The notes under the pieces were generated by a model. It searched no databases. It saw only the letters and a program-made list of their open reading frames with translations, and was not told where the DNA came from. Positions 43,879 to 54,900 of a stretch of DNA of 64,000 nt are shown here, piece after piece. Position 1 is the first letter of the stretch. Each line of letters opens with the position of its first letter. A program made the position numbers and the translations under genes. The stretch is from Rhizobium sp. TH135. Its GTDB lineage: Bacteria; Pseudomonadota; Alphaproteobacteria; Rhizobiales; Rhizobiaceae. The DNA lies in the NCBI RefSeq assembly GCF_002855515.1, contig NZ_PKRP01000002.1, positions 124,001 through 188,000 on the forward strand, written 5' to 3'.

Positions 43879-43892
43879 TTATCGTACAGGTT
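43879..43892. promoter_or_regulatory. Operator-like site at the 3' end of gntR
   Basis: TTATCGTACAGGTT matches TTATCATACAGGTT (minus strand, 44743-44730) in 13 of 14 bases. It coincides with the last codons and stop of gntR, so either the site lies inside the coding end or the similarity is partly by chance. It is 70 bases upstream of the kdgD start. Confidence 0.4.
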
Positions 43893-44622
43893 GGCGCTGC
43901 TCTCGCAAAAGCGCGCGATAGCGACCCTGGCTGCCCCGCAGATGGCGGCGCATGGCGTCTCGCGCAGCGTCCCCGTCCCCGATCGAAATCGCCTCGACGA
44001 TATCGGCATGTTCGGCGTCGATCAGGCGCAGATAAGCCGATTGATCCTCTTCGCTGTCCTCGTCGCGGAGTGCCGCGCGCGGGATGACATTCTTGCCGAT
44101 CATGGCGAGAAATTCGCGGAAGCGTGGATTGTTGGTTGCCTCGGCGATCGCAAGATGCAGGGCGAAATCGGCTTCTGTGGTCGATTGGCCAGCCTCGAGA
44201 CAGGCCCGAATGGCGTAATGCCGTTCAAGAATGACTTCTTCTTGGGCGGGGGAGCGTCGCAATGCGGCGAGCCCTGCGGCCTCAACCTCCACGGCCGTTC
44301 TGAGCTCCAAGAGTTCAATCATGGACGAAACGCGTGCCGGATCCACATTGCCGATCAGCAAGGGGGCAGGCGTCGGCTCCTGAGGGGTGAGCACGAAAAC
44401 ACCGGCGCCCTGGCGAGCTTCCACCAGCCGATCGGCCCGCAGCGACGCGATTGCCTCGCGCACGACGGTGCGCGACACGCCATGCGCTTCTGACAGCTGG
44501 GCTTCGCTCGGCAGCTTGCTGCCCGGTGGGAACTGGCCGGCACCGATTGCTTTTCTAAGCGTATCGCCAAGTCTCTGCACCAGGGTGCCCGCGCCCGCCT
44601 CGTTCCTTGCTTGCAATGCCAT
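43879..44622 (-). CDS. GntR-family (FCD) regulator of the uronate locus
   Basis: This regulator is 247 residues from the ATG at 44622, which has GGGGAAG six bases upstream. The open frame reaches back to a TTG at 44751, but that region overlaps the udh promoter. The N-terminal winged HTH (LPSEAQLSEAHGVSRTVVREAIASLRADRLVEARQG) and C-terminal FCD domain (LELRTAVEVEAAGLAALRRS, DFALHLAIAEATNNPRFREFL, EHADIVEAISIGD) place it in the FadR subfamily. It lies between divergent udh and the kdgD operon, flanked by related operator-like sites, so repression relieved by uronate or a pathway lactone is a reasonable inference. Confidence 0.88.
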   Translation of the reverse strand: MALQARNEAGAGTLVQRLGDTLRKAIGAGQFPPGSKLPSEAQLSEAHGVSRTVVREAIASLRADRLVEARQGAGVFVLTPQEPTPAPLLIGNVDPARVSSMIELLELRTAVEVEAAGLAALRRSPAQEEVILERHYAIRACLEAGQSTTEADFALHLAIAEATNNPRFREFLAMIGKNVIPRAALRDEDSEEDQSAYLRLIDAEHADIVEAISIGDGDAARDAMRRHLRGSQGRYRALLREQRQPVR

Positions 44623-44729
44623 CCGTACTTCCCCGTCTTCGAAACGCCCCGGCTGCAGATATTCCATGCTTGCGCCAGCTTTGGCCAGCCTGTGGCCCTC
44701 AAGGTCTACGATATTGACCGGGTAAGGGC

Positions 44730-44746
44730 AACCTGTATGATAAGTT
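44730..44746. promoter_or_regulatory. Operator-like site between gntR and udh
   Basis: AACCTGTATGATAAGTT is an imperfect 17-bp dyad (AAC/GTT ends). It shares 13 of 14 bases with the site at 43879-43892 and ten of twelve with the one at 43842-43853. Its position 29 bases upstream of udh and about 110 bases upstream of gntR fits repression of both. Confidence 0.55.
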
Positions 44747-44774
44747 GACAAATCACATCAGGGAGGAGTGCGGC

Positions 44775-45572
44775 GTGAAGAGACTTTTGCTGACGGGAGC
44801 TGCCGGCGGATTGGGCAGCGCGATGCGTGGGCGCTTGAAGGGGCTCGCGGAGATCGTCAGGGTCTCGGATATCGTTGAACTCGGTGCAATCGCGGATCAC
44901 GAGGAGGCCGTGGTTTGCGATCTCGGCGACCGCGAGACCGTGGACCGGCTCGTTGAAGGGTGCGACGCCATCATCCATCTCGGCGGCATCTCAGTGGAGG
45001 ATAAGTTCTCCAAGATCATGAATGCCAATCTGCTCGGCCTCTTTAATCTCTATGAGGCGGCACGGGCTAACGGCATGCCGCGCATTCTCTTTGCCAGTTC
45101 CAATCACACGATCGGCTTTTACCGTCAGGACGAATACCTCGACCACGAAGCCGCGCTGCGACCGGACGGTCTCTATGGTGTCTCGAAATGCTTCGGCGAG
45201 GCGCTGGCGCGCATGTATTTCGAGAAGTTCGGCCAAGAGACCGCGCTGGTGCGCATCGGCAGCTGCATGGAAAAGCCGAAGAACCACCGGATGCTCTCCA
45301 CCTGGATGAGCTATGACGACTTTCTATCGATGATCGAATGCATCTTCCGCGCCCCGCGTCTCGGCTGCCCGGTCATCTGGGGCTGCTCTGACAATGACAC
45401 CCGTTGGTGGGACAATTCCCATGTGTCCTACCTGGGCTGGCATCCGAAGGACAATGCCGAGCGCTTCCGGGCCGAGATTGATGCAACCGTCCCCAAGCCG
45501 AAGCCCGATGATGCCGTTGCCATCTATCAGGGCGGCCCCTTCGTCAGCGATCCCATTTTCGCGGAAGACTGA
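44775..45572 (+). CDS. udh: Uronate dehydrogenase
   Basis: This 265-residue SDR-type enzyme oxidises galacturonate or glucuronate with NAD to the aldarolactone, the first step of the pathway. It has the cofactor loop TGAAGGLG (7-14), HLGGISVE (68-75), FASSNHTIG (106-114) and catalytic Tyr134/Lys138 in YGVSKCFGE. Sequence blocks such as ETALVRIGSCMEKP, TRWWDNSH and YLGWHPKDNAE follow Agrobacterium Udh closely, and the length is the same. The start is GTG at 44775 with GGAGGA eight bases upstream; the ATG at 44745 lies in the operator region. It is divergent from the GntR gene. Confidence 0.95.
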   Translation: MKRLLLTGAAGGLGSAMRGRLKGLAEIVRVSDIVELGAIADHEEAVVCDLGDRETVDRLVEGCDAIIHLGGISVEDKFSKIMNANLLGLFNLYEAARANGMPRILFASSNHTIGFYRQDEYLDHEAALRPDGLYGVSKCFGEALARMYFEKFGQETALVRIGSCMEKPKNHRMLSTWMSYDDFLSMIECIFRAPRLGCPVIWGCSDNDTRWWDNSHVSYLGWHPKDNAERFRAEIDATVPKPKPDDAVAIYQGGPFVSDPIFAED

Positions 45573-45901
45573 GCCAAGTATAGCTCCAGTTGTCGTTGAG
45601 GCCGGGCTCCCGCAGAGCTTGGCTTTTGCGTTTATGAGGAAGGGCGCCTTCAGATTGGCCGGCGACCGGCCCATACAGGCAATGAAGCGGGGTAGATCCA
45701 GGCGGCCGAATTGGCTGCAGTCCGATCGCTAAAATTTGAGTAAATTGCAGAAATAAAAGGGTTTTTCGGCCCGAAATTAACTTCTTTTTCAATAATGGTC
45801 GCTGCAAGCATAACCGGTTATATCTTCAGGGTTAAGAAACCGTTGCGCCCGCCCCGAGACCGCGATTTAACTGCGATCAACTTGTTAAGGGGTGAGTTAC
45901 C
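45573..45901. promoter_or_regulatory. AT-rich promoter region of the adhesin gene
   Basis: This 329-base intergenic region has no plausible gene. Its second half is rich in A and T, unlike most of the window, and should hold the adhesin promoter. ATAACCGGTTAT (45810-45821) is a perfect 12-bp palindrome, and TTTCGGCCCGAAA (45764-45776) is another short dyad. The ribosome-binding site AAGGGGTGAG precedes the ATG at 45902. Confidence 0.5.
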
Positions 45902-48900
45902 ATGTCCATCGAAGATCCGCGCCTGTCCAGCATCGACAATACTTCCGCAGCTGACGATTTCGACTCTGCGGTCGAACAGCATCTGGGTTACGCCAGCGAG
46001 ACCGTAGGCGGCATCGAGGTCGCTCAGGCCGAAGCGCCTGACGCCACCCGCACCGACCGCCTGCCGGCGCAGACGCCTCCGGTTGAAGTTGCGGCGGCAA
46101 CCATCCCGACCGAAGTCAAGCCGAACGAACAGAACGTCGTGACGCTGCCGGCCGGCATCGAACTCGACAACCTGGAATTCGAAGTCGACGGTGAGAACCT
46201 GGTTCTCGTCCTCGCCGACGGCACCGAGATCGTCGTTCTCGGCGGTGCAGCCAACATCCCGACCTTCGTGATCGGCGATGTCGAACTTCCGCAGGTGGCT
46301 CTCTTCGCAGCCCTGGAAGGCTCCAACATCAACGTCGCAGCCGGCCCGGACGGGACATTCTCCGCCCAGGGCACGCCGAGCGCCAGCCGCAACTTCAACG
46401 ACGACCCGATCGACGCAGGCCCGGAAGATCTGGCGCTCGCCGATCTGCTCGGCGACACGAGCTTCGGCGACGAGCTGCGGACCGGCGTAGTCTTGGGCGC
46501 GGAAGGTGATACGGAGCCCACGTTCTTTGGTGCAGCCGCCGGTAGCGTCGACGAGGATTATCTGGAGGGTGGCAACATCAACGACGGGCAGACCGGTGGC
46601 GCATCCAGCTTCACTGGCTCGCTCGGCATCGATTGGGGTTCGGACGACGATAACGTCGCCGGTAATACGGGTCTCTCGAACCCCTTTGATCGTGGCGTTG
46701 CCTTCACGCAGGCAACACTGAATGCTCTGATTTCGGAGGGCTATACTTCGGATGGCATCGAGCTCCGATACGAGCTCTCTGCCGATGGCACGACCATTAT
46801 CGCCTACAAGCTTGTTGCTAAGGGTGGCGAGGTTGAGGTCTCCGATGAGGCGCCTGGCGACTCGGCCGAGCAGCCGCTCGTCTTCCGAGAAGACGTATTT
46901 GAGGTTTCGGTTTCCGATGCCGCAAACGGATCGTACACGTTCACGCTGAAGGGCAATCTGGACCATCCGGATGGCTCGACTGAAGACGACATCACCATCG
47001 AGTTTCCGTTCACCGCGCAGGATAGCGATGGAGATCAGGCTTCGTCGAGCTTCACGGTGACGGTGAACGACGACAGCCCGGTTATCGATGTTCCGACCGA
47101 TGAGGATGGTGAGCCGGTTTACGGTGTTGTCGAAGAAGAACAGCGGGATGTGGCCGGCAACGGCAACGAAGACACCACCGGCGAGTACGACGGCGACTAT
47201 TACAATCGCGGTTCGAACGAGCAGCGTTCGTTCGGCGACGGTCCGGGCAAAGGCCGGTTCGTAGACGAGACCACAAACGTCGCCAGAGGATCGCTGGGCA
47301 TCTCCTGGGGTGCGGATGACGGAGATCTTGATGACAAAGCCGACTTTGGGACTGTTGCTTCTCTGGGGAATCGCTCTGTCTCGTTTGTGATCCCTGAGTC
47401 CGAAGGCGAAGGTGACGGCGTTGAAGCCGCAGCAAGGTCAGTCTCGCCCGTGCTGACTTCAGGCGGCGTGCCACTCGTTTATGAGTACAGCGCGGATGGA
47501 AAGACCCTTACCGCCTACCGCTCCTATGGCGAAAGTGTTTCCGCAGGTGACACTGAAAACGTCAGCGCCAAGATGCTCGACAATTCGCCCGTGTTTCAGG
47601 TCGTCCTTGATGACAACGGCTCTGGTTCCTACACCTTCACCCTGCTGCGCCCCCTCGACCATGCAGATGGCGCCGGCGAGAATAGCCTGAAGCTCGACTT
47701 CCAGTTCACGGCAACAGATTCGGACGGTGACACAACCGGTCCCGCGACGATCTCTATCATCGTTGTCGATGATGTACCGGTTCTCAGCGGCTGCGACCTC
47801 GTCTTCACAATCGATGAAGACGACATCAAGACTGCCCTGTCGAACGGCACGAGCCCGAACGACACCGCGTTCTGGGATAACTCCTATACAGGTGACCCAA
47901 ACCTCGGCAATGACAGCGGACCGGCTTACATCAAGGGCTCGCTGGAGAGCCTTGTGAAGCCCGGCGCCGACGGCCCGGTTTCCTTCTCCTTCATCAGTGG
48001 CTCTGAGGCAGTGTTGGCACTCCAGGCGCTTGCAGGGCTTGGCCTTTCCTCGCATGGCGACACGCTTCGTTATGAGATCAATGGCAACGTCCTGACGGCA
48101 ATTGCCGGCGAAGACGCCCGTGACGTCTTCTCGCTCACACTAAACTCCAACGGTTCCTTCGAATTCGAGCTCCACGATCAGCTGGACCACGATGCGCCTG
48201 GCGACGACTTCCGCGAGCGTCCGACGAACTCCGACGAAAACTTCGACCTGCAGGATAAAATTGCAGGCGACGTCACCAACATTAACTTCGGCGCGCTGAT
48301 CAAGGCGACCGATGGTGACGAAGACAGCATCTCTCTCGATGGTGCTTTCTCGATCAAGATCCGCGACGACGTTCCGGAAGTTGACGCTCGTACCGGCGGC
48401 AAGCTCCTCATCGTCGATGAAACGGTTGGCTCCGACGCCGGCGATGACGAGACGAGCGCTGATGCGGTCGTGGCGCTCTTCGGCCGCGTGGCCCTGCCAG
48501 GAAATGATACTGACATGACGCCTCAGTACGCCACGCAGCAGGGCATGGTCACGGCCGTCGTCAACGAAGGTGCTGACGACGATGCCACGGTGACGTGGGC
48601 GCTGAAGCTGTCCAACGGAAATGGTACCTATTCAGGTCTGCAGACGACGGACGGTCGCGACATCTACCTGTTCATCGAAGGCGGACTGGTCGTCGGCCGT
48701 TATGACAAGCCGAACGATGGCGATAATGACGTTCGCCAGCCAGGTCAGTGGGACCCGGATCCGGCTGCCTTTGCAATCCACATTGCAAACGACGGCACGC
48801 TGTCGATGGTCCAGTATGTCTCGATCAAGCATGATGATCAGAAGGATTCGGACGAAAGCAACGACGCGTCGGATGGCGACCGCCGCACAAACGAGGAGAC

Positions 48901-51900
48901 CCTCGCGAACAAGATCTTGGCAGAAGTCACCGTCAAAGACTTCGATGGCGACAAGGCCACCGACACTGTCGAAATTGGCAGCCGTATCGTCTTCCAGGAT
49001 GACGGTCCGCAGATCGACATCGTTGCCGCAAATGACGGCGACGTGGTTCTGACAACGCAGGACGGCGAAACAATTGGCATTAATGTCAAGGATACTGCCG
49101 TCAGCAGCGCAGCATTCGGCTCCGTTTTCTCGATCGCGTCACAATCCTTCGGCGCAGATGGCGCAGGCAGGGCTTCCGTCAGCTATGCCTTGAGCGTCAC
49201 CAACACCGCCTCTGGCCTGAAGAGCGATGGCCGCGACATCACGCTTGAGATGTCGCAGGGCAAGGTTGTCGGCAAAACCTCAGCGGGCGTTGTGTTCTCG
49301 ATCGAAGTCGACGGCTCTGGCAAGGTCACCCTGACACAGTTCATGGAGATCGATCACGGCCGCTCCGACACTTCCGGCTACGAAACCGATCTGACGTCTT
49401 TGGCAGATAACCTGGTCAAGCTGACAGCAACCGCAACGATCACCGATGCTGATGGCGACAAGCATGTCGACAGCGCCTGGATCGATCTTGGTGGCAACAT
49501 CAAGTTTGCCGATCACGGCCCGACAGTTGCGACATCGGCCTCTCTCGTCCGTGTGGTCGTCGACGAAGACGGCCTCCTGACGGCAGCGTCGGACTCAGCC
49601 GCTGCGATTGCAAACGGCACTGCGGTCGTCGGAGACGGTCTTGCAAGCAAGCCCGTTACCGTCGCGTCCCTGATGTCACTCTTCAACTTCGGTGCTGACG
49701 GCGCTCATGCTACCGAAGCGATCTCTCTGAAGGCGGCAACCAATGAGCCGACCGGTCTGACCTCGCAGAGCAAGCCGATCCTGATTTCGGTGAGCAGCGA
49801 TGGCAAGACGTTGACCGGCACGGCTGATGGCCGTGAAGTCTTCACCCTCAAGCTGAACGCGGAGGGCACCTCCTATACCTTCGAACTGAAGGACCAGATC
49901 GACCACCCGACGCTGAACAATGTCGCATCGGGTTCGGATGGCGCATTCAACGATGCCGAGAACCTGCTCAGCAGCGGTACGCCGTCTTCGCTTCTTGATC
50001 TCTCACAGTTCATCGTCGGCAAGGACGGCGACGGCGACACCGTGACGCTCACGGCTGGCAAGTTCGTGATTGATGTTCGCGACGACATCCCGACGGTGAC
50101 GTCCTCCGTGGTTGAGGTGAAGATCGACACGCCGCAAATCGTGGCACCGGTCGAGGCAAAGGTCGCCAACTTCGTCCTCGTCCTGGATACCTCGGGCAGC
50201 GTCAACGTCCAGCAGTTCCAGATTCAGGTAAAGAACTTCCTGGAAAATCTGGCGGCAACCGGCGCTAAGGACGTACGTGTCCATATCGTCGAGTTCAGCG
50301 GAGATGCGGAGTCTGTAGGCACCTATGATCTCATCCGAAACGGCGTGAAGGATCAGTCTGCCCTCGATGACGCTCTGAGTGATATCGCAGGCCTCTCAAG
50401 TGGTGGGAGCACCAACTACGAAGCCGGAATGCGGGAAGCGCTCGATTGGATCGAAGGTATTCCTGCTCGAGTTCTTGAAGTCGACAACCGCACCGATGAT
50501 TTCGATGCAAGCGTGGGCGGCTCCCGGGACGAAGCGTACATCCTTTTCAACGGTTCTACCCAGGTCGCAATGGTGTCCGGCTGGACGTCAAGCAATGAGC
50601 TTGGCGATGCCGAGGGAAGCCTAACCTATGGATGGGGCGTTGACGGCGAAAACCTGAGCGGAAGCGAGCGCCTGCGTTTCGATTTCGGCGCGTTCAACAA
50701 CTATGATGGTGCCGGCGAGTATGCGAATCTCGGCAACTTCGACGGCGTCCCAGTCACCAGCGCACAGTTCAAGCTGGAGGATAAAGTTTGGAATGGATCG
50801 ACCACGTTCAGCTACACGGTTCATTTCACAGATGGAACGTCGCCGGCGAATGGCAGCCAGACCGTAAATGGCATTGGCACTCTGACAATTACCGCGCCTG
50901 CCGGTAAGCAGATCGCCTACATCGAATTCGCGGCGAATACCGGTTTCGGCGATGTGGATCTGGAGAAGGTAACCACCGCTCCTGACGGCCCTCTGGCGAA
51001 TGCCAATGTCAACGAACTCATCTTCCTTTCGGATGGTGAGCCGAATGAGAACGAGACCAACAATAGCAGCAGCGCCACCGAAGCGCTGGAGCAGATTAAG
51101 AACGAGATCGCGAAGATCGAGAGCGGGGCTAATGCGCCTGGCGATCAGGCCTTCACGATCCAGGCCTATGGCATCAAGCCAACCGGCAACAACCTGACGA
51201 ACCTCGGGAAGGTCGAAGGTGATGGCGGGATTGCTGAAAACCTGACTCCTGGCAACACACTGAGCGGGGAATATGCCTCCACGTTCGCCGGTCTGGCCGG
51301 CACGCCCGGCTCGGCAGCACCGACCAGCGCGAACTTCAATCTGTCTCCTCTCGTCAGCGTTGGGGCAGATGAGGGTCTGACCTTCAGCATGAAGTCCAGC
51401 ACCTCAGGCCTTCCGGTCCTCCAGTCTGGCGGTTTGACTCTGGTTTACACCGTTGCGAACAATATCCTGACCGCGACAGCGGGTGAAAACGGTCCGACGG
51501 TCTTCACGCTGTCCTTGGCGGCAAATGGTTCGGGCACCTTCACGCTCAACAAGCCGATCGATGGTCAGGGCGACCGCGATGTCGACTTCTCCTCGATGAT
51601 CCAGGCGCAGGACTTTGACGGCGATGCCGTGTCGCTTGCCGCAGGCAAGTTCGTGGTGACGGTTGATGGTGCGCCATCTGGTGCGCCGCAGACCTTTGAA
51701 ACCACGGAAGACAAGTTCGTCAGCGGGACCATTGCGGCGATTATCGGGGATGATGGAGTTGGCCAGAATGGCTTCTCCATCTCTAGCGGTCCGGCGAACG
51801 GCTCGTTGCTGCTGAACACCAAGACGGGCGAGTTCACCTATACCCCGAATAAGAACTGGAGCGGCACCGAGACCTTCTCTGTGACGGTCACGGATGACGA

Positions 51901-54900
51901 CGGTGACGTGTCCGCTCCGATCGTCGTGACGGTGATTGTGGCGGCAGTTGCGGATGCTCCGTCGCTGACGGTGTCTTCGGCGATTGCAGATGAAGACACG
52001 GGGATTTTCTTGTCTGTCTCTTCCAGCCTGACGGATACGGACGGCTCCGAGACCCTGAAGCTTGAGATCTCTGACATCCCGGTTGGCGCCAAGCTGACGG
52101 GTGCCTCTGGTCAGACCTTCACGGCGACGGCTGGTTCGACGACGGCAAACATCACCGGTTGGGATCTGTCGAAGCTGAAGATCACGCCTCCGGCGAACTC
52201 GGATGCCGACTTCACGCTGAAGGTTCGTGCGACCTCCACGGAAGCTGTCGGTGGCGACACGGAAGTTGTGACGAAGGATCTTGCAGTGTCGGTCACCGCC
52301 GTTGCGGATGCTCCGTCGCTGACGGTGTCTTCGGCGATTGCAGATGAAGACACGGGGATTTTCTTGTCTGTCTCTTCCAGCCTGACGGATACGGACGGCT
52401 CCGAGACGCTGAAGCTTGAGATCTCGGATATCCCGGCTGGAGCGGTTCTGACCGACGGAACCAGGACGTTCACCGCGACGGGTAGCAGCTCTGTTGCCAA
52501 CATCACGGGCTGGACGCTGTCGCAGCTGAAGATCACGCCTCCGGCGAACTCGGATGCCGACTTCACGCTGAAGGTTCGTGCGACCTCCACGGAAGCTGTC
52601 GGTGGCGACACGGAAGTTGTGACGAAGGATCTTGCAGTGTCGGTCACCGCGGTTGCGGATGCTCCGTCGCTGACGGTGTCACCGGCGATTGCAGATGAAG
52701 ACACGGGGATTTTCTTGTCTGTCTCTTCCAGCCTGACGGATACGGACGGCTCCGAGACGCTGAAGCTTGAGATCTCGGATATCCCGGCTGGAGCGGTTCT
52801 GACCGACGGAACCAGGACGTTCACCGCGACGGGTAGCAGCTCTGTTGCCAACATCACGGGCTGGACGCTGTCGCAGCTGAAGATCACGCCTCCGGCGAAT
52901 TCGGATGCTGACTTCACACTGAAGGTTCGTGCGACGTCGACGGAAGCAAACGGTGGCGACACGGAAGTTGTGACTAAGGATCTTGCAGTGTCGGTCACCG
53001 CGGTTGCGGATGCTCCGTCGCTGACGGTGTCACCGGCGATTGCAGATGAAGACACGGGGATTTTCTTGTCTGTCTCTTCCAGCCTGACGGATACGGACGG
53101 CTCCGAGACGCTGAAGCTTGAGATCTCGGATATCCCGGCTGGAGCGGTTCTGACCGACGGAACCAGGACGTTCACCGCGACGGGTAGCAGCTCTGTTGCC
53201 AACATCACGGGCTGGACGCTGTCGCAGCTGAAGATCACGCCTCCGGCGAACTCGGATGCCGACTTCACACTGAAGGTTCATGCGACCTCGAAGGAAACAA
53301 ACGGTGGCGACACGGAAGTTGTGACGAAGGATCTTGCAGTTTCGGTCACCGCCGTTGCGGATGCTCCGTCGCTGACGGTCTCTTCTGCGAGTGGAAATGA
53401 AGACACTGCGATTTCCTTGTCTGTCTCTTCCAGCCTGACGGATACGGACGGCTCCGAGACCCTGAAGCTTGAGATCTCGGATATCCCGGCTGGAGCGGTT
53501 CTAACCGACGGAACCAGGACGTTCACCGCAACGGGTAGCAGCTCGGTTGCCAACATCACGGGCTGGACGCTGTCGCAGCTGAAGATCACGCCTCCGGCGA
53601 ACTCGGATGACGACTTCACGCTGAAGGTTCGTGCGACGTCGAAGGAAATAAACGGTGGCGACACGGAAGTTGTCTCGAAGGATCTCGCGGTTTCGGTCGC
53701 CGCCGTTGCGGATTCTATTACCATCGCGAGCAAGACAACTGTAGACATGAATGCCTATAGCAAGGTCATCTACACGAATGCCAACCACAATTCAGAAAAC
53801 GATACATCGGCAACCATAAACAACTTTGATGTGAGTGTGCACAGAATTGCCATTACGGCAGGTCAGCCTGCTGTTCCGGTAACTGGTGGTAATTTTGTCA
53901 CGGCTTCATCTTTGATAGATGTGACTGCTGCGGGTTCTGTTATCGAGATAATGACTGGCACTAATGCGTCTGCGAATGATGGTCACAACGCATCAATCGA
54001 GCAAAGGATATTTCAGACAATCGATGATATTCCTCAGGGCTTCTATACCGTCATCGTATATAGCTCGAATACTTCGAACGCTGATGCGTACTTGTTTACC
54101 ATGAAGGTCGACTCGACGCAGTCCGGATACGCGACACTAAACACAGATGAGTTCTCAATTGAGCATGTAATGACGATTAAGGGTGTTGGGTATGGCAACC
54201 TGAAGCCCGAGAACTTTGTGGGCGTGAACGACCCGATCATCCTCGACCTCGACAAGAATGGCTTCGCCTTCTCGTCGATCGACAACGGTGTGACCTTCGA
54301 CATCGATGCCGATGGCAACGCCGACCAGATCGCCTGGACCAGTGACGATGGCATCCTGGCCTATGACGTTGACGGCAATGGCCTGATCGACAACGGCTCG
54401 GAGATCTTCACGCCGGACTTCAATGGCGGCAAGTTTGCCAGCGGCGTGGCGGCTCTTGCTTCGCTGGACAGCAACAAGGACGGCAAGATCGACGCAAGCG
54501 ACGATGCCTTCTCCAAGCTGCAGGTCTGGGTAGATGCCGACAATGACGGCATCAGCGACGAGGGCGAGCTTTCGAGCCTCTCTGCCAATGGTGTTGCCAG
54601 CATCTCGCTGACGACCGACCAGACGGGCGGCGAGGAAGATGGTCAGACGGTCTTCGCCGAGGGTGAATTCACCTTCGCCGACGGCTCGACCGGCAACTTC
54701 CTCGAAGTCGGCTTCGACACGATCTTCGGATCGGAAAACGATGGCCTGACGCTGCATGGCGGCATGGGCGAGGTGGTGATGACCGGCAGTGCCGGCGCCG
54801 ACACCTTCGTCTTTGACGGTACCGCTCTCGATGAGCTCGACGTTGCCGATGTCATCACCGACTTCAGCACGGAAGAAGGCGATGTACTCGACGTGACGGC

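Noticed and set aside
44623..44751. N-terminal extension of the uronate GntR regulator to a TTG
   Set aside because: The extension overlaps the udh operator region and lacks family similarity; the ATG at 44622 has GGGGAAG at proper spacing.
52111..53268. Long antisense open frame (385 codons) across the adhesin repeats
   Set aside because: It is a shadow of the tandem in-frame repeats: the sense strand codes for the adhesin, and the antisense product has no family features or start context.
51947..53704. CRISPR-like or satellite repeat
   Set aside because: Unit length (351 bp), reading-frame preservation and protein-level conservation show that these are adhesin domain repeats, not repeat-spacer units.
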